From Oceanobacillus rekensis (GTDB lineage Bacteria > Bacillota > Bacilli > Bacillales > Amphibacillaceae), in the NCBI RefSeq assembly GCF_002153375.1, contig NZ_MTBQ01000003.1, forward strand, positions 248,001 to 312,000: a stretch of DNA of 64,000 nucleotides, in the 5' to 3' direction. The position numbers and the translations under genes are program-made. Numbering within the stretch: position 1 is the stretch's first letter; each line of letters begins with the position of its first letter. Positions 60,458-64,000 of this stretch are shown piece after piece. Below the pieces are notes generated by a model. That model made no database searches and had not been told where the DNA came from. It worked only from the letters and a program-made list of their open reading frames with translations.

Positions 60458-60838
60458 TCTTAGTCGAGATAAACTGCTGTGAAGTAACTGCTAGCTGACA
60501 TCCAACTACATGCGCTATCGCTACCGTCCGGGATCGCTCTGGGCGGATGCGCATCCTTAGGGCACGGCCTCAGCCCCGAAGAGAAAACCACTCTTCGGGG
60601 CTTCGGACACGTGCTGTTCCCGTAGGAGTCACCGCCCTCCGCTCAACCGGACTGGCGAAGTTATATGATGCTTTTTGAGCGATTACAAGCCACTTCTTAC
60701 CAGCTCTGGGAAATTCACGAAGACTAGCGGGAGGAAAGGCTCACCAGCCGCCTTAGGATGCGCGAAGTATATTTCCCAGAGCGGTCGCCGAAGTTCTTAC
60801 ATACTGATAGAAATCAACTAGCAGAAAACTGCGAAGTT
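60458..60838 (-). repeat. Large interspersed hairpin element, copy 4 (reverse)
   Basis: About 380 bp, inverted relative to copies 2 and 3. GTCCGGGATCGCTCTGGGCG, CCCCGAAGAGAAAACCACTC, and CGTGCTGTTCCCGTAGGAGT recur, as do CAGCTCTGGGAAATTCACG and TATATTTCCCAGAGCGGTCG at the second hairpin. The outer end near 60838 is diverged. Confidence 0.9.
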
Positions 60839-60851
60839 AAAGCAACATCTC

Positions 60852-60910
60852 TGGGACGAGCAGTGCGGAGTCCCAGTTCTTTTCGATAGGACGAGTATCT
60901 GCAGTCCCAA
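60852..60910. repeat. Two tandem GGGACGAGYA hairpins
   Basis: TGGGACGAGCAGTGCGGAGT closes with CCCA (60852-60875); AGGACGAGTATCTGCAGTCC follows (60888-60907). Related to 43737 and 24741. They lie just downstream of cysC and could end its transcript. Confidence 0.55.
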
Positions 60911-60929
60911 AGTTTACGATATTCAACGT

Positions 60930-61532
60930 TTATGAAATATATCCTTTCTCTTTCAAATACTTCACAATAACCTGAACCGATTCTTCCAACGACTGATTCT
61001 CCGTATCAACGATAAGTTCTGGATTATCAGGCTCCTCATATGGTGCATCAATCCCGGTAAAACTTTTAATTTCACCTGCACGGGCTTTTTTGTATAAACC
61101 TTTAGGGTCACGATCTTCACATGCTTCCAGACTGCATTTGACGTAAATTTCTAGGAATTCATCCTTATCAAGCAACTCACGCACCTTATCTCGGTCTTCT
61201 CGATAAGGTGAAATAAATGCTGTCAGCGTTAGTAGACCAGCATCAACCATCAAATTTGCAACTTCCCCGATACGACGAATATTTTCTGTACGATCTTCCG
61301 GGCTAAAACCTAAATTTTTGTTCAAACCATGGCGTACATTATCTCCATCTAGACGATACGTATGGACTCCAATAGCATGAAGTTCTTTCTCCAATGCTAC
61401 AGATAAAGTGGATTTACCCGAACCAGATAAACCTGTAAACCATAAAACCGCACTTTTATGATGATTCAGGTTTGCTCTTTCTTCTTTTGTTACTGTAGAT
61501 TCGTGCCATACGATGTTTGTAGATTCACTCAT
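60930..61532 (-). CDS. cysC: Adenylylsulfate (APS) kinase
   Basis: A 200-residue kinase phosphorylating APS to PAPS. P-loop GLSGSGKST (residues 34-42), [20 protein letters not shown], and [13 protein letters not shown] are diagnostic. GGAGGAGCAAA precedes the ATG at 61532; an in-frame start at 61565 would overlap the permease gene. Last gene of sat-permease-cysC. Confidence 0.95.
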   Translation of the reverse strand: MSESTNIVWHESTVTKEERANLNHHKSAVLWFTGLSGSGKSTLSVALEKELHAIGVHTYRLDGDNVRHGLNKNLGFSPEDRTENIRRIGEVANLMVDAGLLTLTAFISPYREDRDKVRELLDKDEFLEIYVKCSLEACEDRDPKGLYKKARAGEIKSFTGIDAPYEEPDNPELIVDTENQSLEESVQVIVKYLKEKGYIS

Positions 61533-61542
61533 TTTGCTCCTC

Positions 61543-63321
61543 CTAAAACCACCAGTAGTAGACAATAGTAACGGTCATTGCCATTACAATTAGACTAAGT
61601 GGTGTTCCTATTTTTATATAATCAGTAAACTTATAGCCACCTGGACCATAGACAATAAGATTTGTTTGGTATCCTATTGGTGTAATGAAACTCGCTGAGG
61701 AAGCAATTGCAATTAAAACAGCAATACCCATTGGATCGATTTGCAGACTCGCCGCCATTTCCAATCCGATTGGAATCATTAATATAGCGGCAGCACTATT
61801 TGTAATTAATTCTGTAAAAATATTTGTTATTAGATAGATTGCTAGTAGTATTGCAAATAATCCCAGTGGCTTGCCAATAGTTAATAACCCCTCAGCAATC
61901 CTCCCTGCCAAACCTGTTTTTGTCATTGCCATTCCGATACCGAAGGAACTGGCAATTAAAAGCAATACATCAAAATGAATATATCTCTTCGCTTCTTCTG
62001 CAGTGATGATTTTAGTTAAAAATACCAGTATCACAGCCAATGCCATGCCCTTTAACATGCTTAGCAGACCAAATGTGACCAGTAAAATCATACTAATAAA
62101 TATAATAATCGTAAGCTTTTCTTTTACAGGATTCCGCTTTAGTGATTCTGGTGTGTCCAAGGGAGTAAGAACATAGAAATCATTGGATTGATTATACTTT
62201 TCCACAAAATCTTTACCAGCCAGCAACAATAACGAATCTCCAGGCTTTAATACAATGTCACCAACTTTGCTTGCAATTCGTTCGTTTTTACGGTGGACTG
62301 CAATTACGCCAGCATCATATCTAGACCGGAATTGTGATTGTTTGATCGACTTGGATTGCAAATTGGATTGATGGGATATAACAGCTTCCACAATCTCTGT
62401 ATTGCCATTTTTCAATTCATCAATTTCAAGATCCGTTCCTGTCCTTAATGTCAACCCTTTCGTCATTTGCACATCTGTGATTGTGGATATTAACCCTGTA
62501 AAAATCAATCGGTCGTCTTTTTGTATAATGGTAGTTGATCTTACGGGTGATATCCGTTCTTTTCCGCGGATAATTTCAACTAAATAGAGACCTTTTAGTT
62601 CTCTTAAACCAGCCTTTTTCACACTTTTATTAAGATATGGAAAGAATGCTTCAACAATTAACTCTGCAATGTATTCCTTGGAATCCTCTTTCACCTGTTG
62701 CTGAAACCCTTTATGCTCAGGTAGTAATTTATGTCCAATCGTGAAAATATAGAGAAGACCTACAATGGTTATCGGTATACCAACAATAGCAAGTTCGAAT
62801 AGAGAAAAACCCCGATAGCCATAATCAACCAACATACCATGGACGACTAAATTTGTTGATGTCCCTATAACTGTAATCGTTCCACCAAGAATTGTTGCAT
62901 AAGAGAGCGGAATTAAAAACTTGGAAGGCGCAATCCCCCTCACTTCACACCATTTCTTCAGCATTGGTGTGACGGTTACAACGATTGGAGTATTATTCAA
63001 AAATCCGGATAGTAAAGAGATAGGGATAAAAAAGCGGACCATCGAACCGAGTAATGTATTACTCCGATCAAGCCACGATTTCAATATATTTTCAATAATG
63101 CCGGTTTTCTGTACAGCTCCTGCTACAATAAAAAGAAGAGCAACGGTGAGCATGCCTTCATTGGAAAATCCACTTAGTGCTTCCTTTGGGCTGAGTATTC
63201 CAGTGATTAGAAATATAACTAGCACCAATGAAACAATAAAAGCAGGACTGGCAATTTCAAAAAGGAGTGCGCCAAACATGGCTATCACCATGACAAGAAC
63301 AAAAACTATTTCGACTGACAT
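61543..63321 (-). CDS. SLC13/DASS-family permease with two RCK_C domains (probable sulfate transporter)
   Basis: A 592-residue membrane protein: two halves of membrane helices (about 1-200 and 400-592) around a hydrophilic middle with two TrkA_C/RCK_C domains ([22 protein letters not shown]). [13 protein letters not shown] and the second-half [12 protein letters not shown] are the SNT-like substrate motifs of DASS transporters. Its position between sat and cysC indicates sulfate uptake. AAGGGTG precedes the ATG. Confidence 0.88.
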   Translation of the reverse strand: MSVEIVFVLVMVIAMFGALLFEIASPAFIVSLVLVIFLITGILSPKEALSGFSNEGMLTVALLFIVAGAVQKTGIIENILKSWLDRSNTLLGSMVRFFIPISLLSGFLNNTPIVVTVTPMLKKWCEVRGIAPSKFLIPLSYATILGGTITVIGTSTNLVVHGMLVDYGYRGFSLFELAIVGIPITIVGLLYIFTIGHKLLPEHKGFQQQVKEDSKEYIAELIVEAFFPYLNKSVKKAGLRELKGLYLVEIIRGKERISPVRSTTIIQKDDRLIFTGLISTITDVQMTKGLTLRTGTDLEIDELKNGNTEIVEAVISHQSNLQSKSIKQSQFRSRYDAGVIAVHRKNERIASKVGDIVLKPGDSLLLLAGKDFVEKYNQSNDFYVLTPLDTPESLKRNPVKEKLTIIIFISMILLVTFGLLSMLKGMALAVILVFLTKIITAEEAKRYIHFDVLLLIASSFGIGMAMTKTGLAGRIAEGLLTIGKPLGLFAILLAIYLITNIFTELITNSAAAILMIPIGLEMAASLQIDPMGIAVLIAIASSASFITPIGYQTNLIVYGPGGYKFTDYIKIGTPLSLIVMAMTVTIVYYWWF

Positions 63322-63383
63322 GGAGAAACACCCTTAATAGGTTGTTCAAAAAGACCGGTTAAAATGACATATCTGATTTCCAT
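63306..63383 (-). other. Short frame and inverted repeat in the sat-permease gap
   Basis: A 25-codon frame (MEIRYVILTGLFEQPIKG...) overlaps the permease start out of frame, with AAGGAGG 12 nt upstream. Arms GTTCAAAAAG (63344-63353) and CTTTTTGAAC (63400-63409) are exact inverted repeats. It may be a coupling leader or only part of the long stem. Confidence 0.3.
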
Positions 63384-63420
63384 TGTCCCTTCTATCCTCC
63401 TTTTTGAACGACATCTTACA

Positions 63421-64000
63421 TTAATTTTGCTGCATTCCTTTAATAAGCACTGCTGCAACTTCCGGACGGGAAAACTCTTTAGGGAGCTCCTCTCCATTCC
63501 GAAGCTTTTCACGTACCTTCGTCCCACTAAGATGAACATGGGATTCTTTACCATGTGGGCATGTTTTTTCCGTACCCATGTTCTCGCATTTTCTGCAATA
63601 GAACGCATGTTCAAATTTGAATATTTGAATACCTAGTTCTTTCTCAAATTCGGATATCAATTCCTGTGCTTCGTATGTGCCATAGTAATCACCTACACCT
63701 GCATGGTCCCTTCCGACAATGAAATGTGTGCATCCATAATTCTTACGGACAATTGCATGCAGAATTGCTTCTTTCGGACCGGCATAGCGCATTGCTGCAG
63801 GGTAAATGACAAGTCGCGTACGATTTACAGGATAATAGTTTTTCAGAATAACTTGATAGCTTTCCATTCTTATTTCTGCTGATATATCATCTGACTTTGT
63901 TTCACCTACTAATGGATTCAACAATAATCCGTCTACAGACTCCAATGCTGTTTTCTGAATATACTCATGTGCACGGTGAACAGGATTACGCGTTTGAAAG
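63421..64000 (-). CDS. sat: Sulfate adenylyltransferase, 5' part outside window
   Basis: The C-terminal 192 codons of ATP sulfurylase, which makes APS from sulfate and [17 protein letters not shown] (the ATP-binding motif), [21 protein letters not shown] and the zinc-like [18 protein letters not shown] segment identify it. The start lies beyond 64000. First of sat-permease-cysC in this window. Confidence 0.95.
   Translation of the reverse strand, partial: FQTRNPVHRAHEYIQKTALESVDGLLLNPLVGETKSDDISAEIRMESYQVILKNYYPVNRTRLVIYPAAMRYAGPKEAILHAIVRKNYGCTHFIVGRDHAGVGDYYGTYEAQELISEFEKELGIQIFKFEHAFYCRKCENMGTEKTCPHGKESHVHLSGTKVREKLRNGEELPKEFSRPEVAAVLIKGMQQN

Noticed and set aside
16795-60838. CRISPR array or insertion sequences as the explanation of the repeats
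   Set aside because: Copies are 7-24 kb apart, 310-440 bp long, with no spacer periodicity and no transposase frame.
62921-63337. 138-codon plus-strand frame opposite the SLC13 permease
   Set aside because: Antisense shadow with the low-complexity composition expected opposite transmembrane helices.

Overview
The window is a low-GC Firmicutes chromosome segment from an endospore former. Nearly every gene has a strong AAGGAGG-type ribosome site. Spore and Bacillaceae markers are present: a SpoVAC/VAD/VAE operon, a Spo0E-like phosphatase, two YjcZ-type micropeptides, and the YkyB, YwpF, YnzC, FbpB and YflT families. Together with a 3-hydroxybenzoate/gentisate operon this best fits Oceanobacillus or a near relative; the genus is inference. 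I saw no rRNA, tRNA, CRISPR array or intact insertion sequence. Most of it reads as ordinary core chromosome broken by small accessory blocks.

Layout. 1-8.4 kb: SCO1-like lipoprotein, YkyB, a DMT exporter, FbpB-like and Spo0E-like small proteins, signal peptidase I, a KtrB/D potassium channel, YwpF, an HPr-like protein without its phosphorylatable His, and an NfrA nitroreductase behind a palindromic operator. 8.5-12.4 kb: a seven-gene operon (DUF1657, YhcN lipoprotein, spoVAC, spoVAD, spoVAE, DUF1657, DUF421+DUF1657) with the architecture of the mobile spoVA2mob heat-resistance operon. 12.6-20.6 kb: quinone oxidoreductase, ArsA-like ATPase with a CC-terminal partner, CstA, glutamate dehydrogenase with a permease, and a sigma-B-driven YflT protein. 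20.6-24.9 kb: a decayed thiT behind an intact TPP riboswitch, an orphan holin, YceI, a DCC thiol protein and VanW. 25-34.3 kb: NDH-2, an SDR, topoisomerase III with a candidate SOS box, a LysR/DMT pair, and queCDE under a preQ1 riboswitch. 34.4-40.5 kb: luciferase-like oxidoreductase, YnzC, Ogt, a SAM-riboswitch metI-metC operon, and an Spx paralogue with a TetR regulator. 41-48.2 kb: S13 carboxypeptidase, YjcZ, SOS-controlled Y-family polymerase, cyclophilin lipoprotein, PAS-GGDEF-EAL protein and TatA. 48.6-60.3 kb: GlcD-type oxidase, a TRAP transporter, and the 3-hydroxybenzoate to gentisate to fumarylpyruvate pathway with an AAHS permease and an IclR regulator. 60.9-64 kb: sulfate assimilation (cysC, SLC13 permease, 5'-truncated sat).

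How genes work together. The aromatic block is a coherent pathway: uptake (AAHS permease, TRAP system), ring hydroxylation, ring cleavage, a DinB-fold protein placed where maleylpyruvate isomerase is needed, and fumarylpyruvate hydrolase. A 24-nt sequence (22/24 identical) lies upstream of both the TRAP operon and the catabolic operon and is a candidate IclR operator. Three metabolite riboswitches (TPP, preQ1, SAM) each precede an intrinsic terminator.

The most unusual non-coding signal is a family of about 310-440 bp GC-rich, multi-hairpin elements present in four intergenic copies (about 16.8, 24.3, 40.7 and 60.5 kb) plus a remnant at 12.4 kb. They share terminal inverted sequences and a CTCTGGGAAATA/TATTTCCCAGAG internal hairpin, and behave like a non-autonomous interspersed element.
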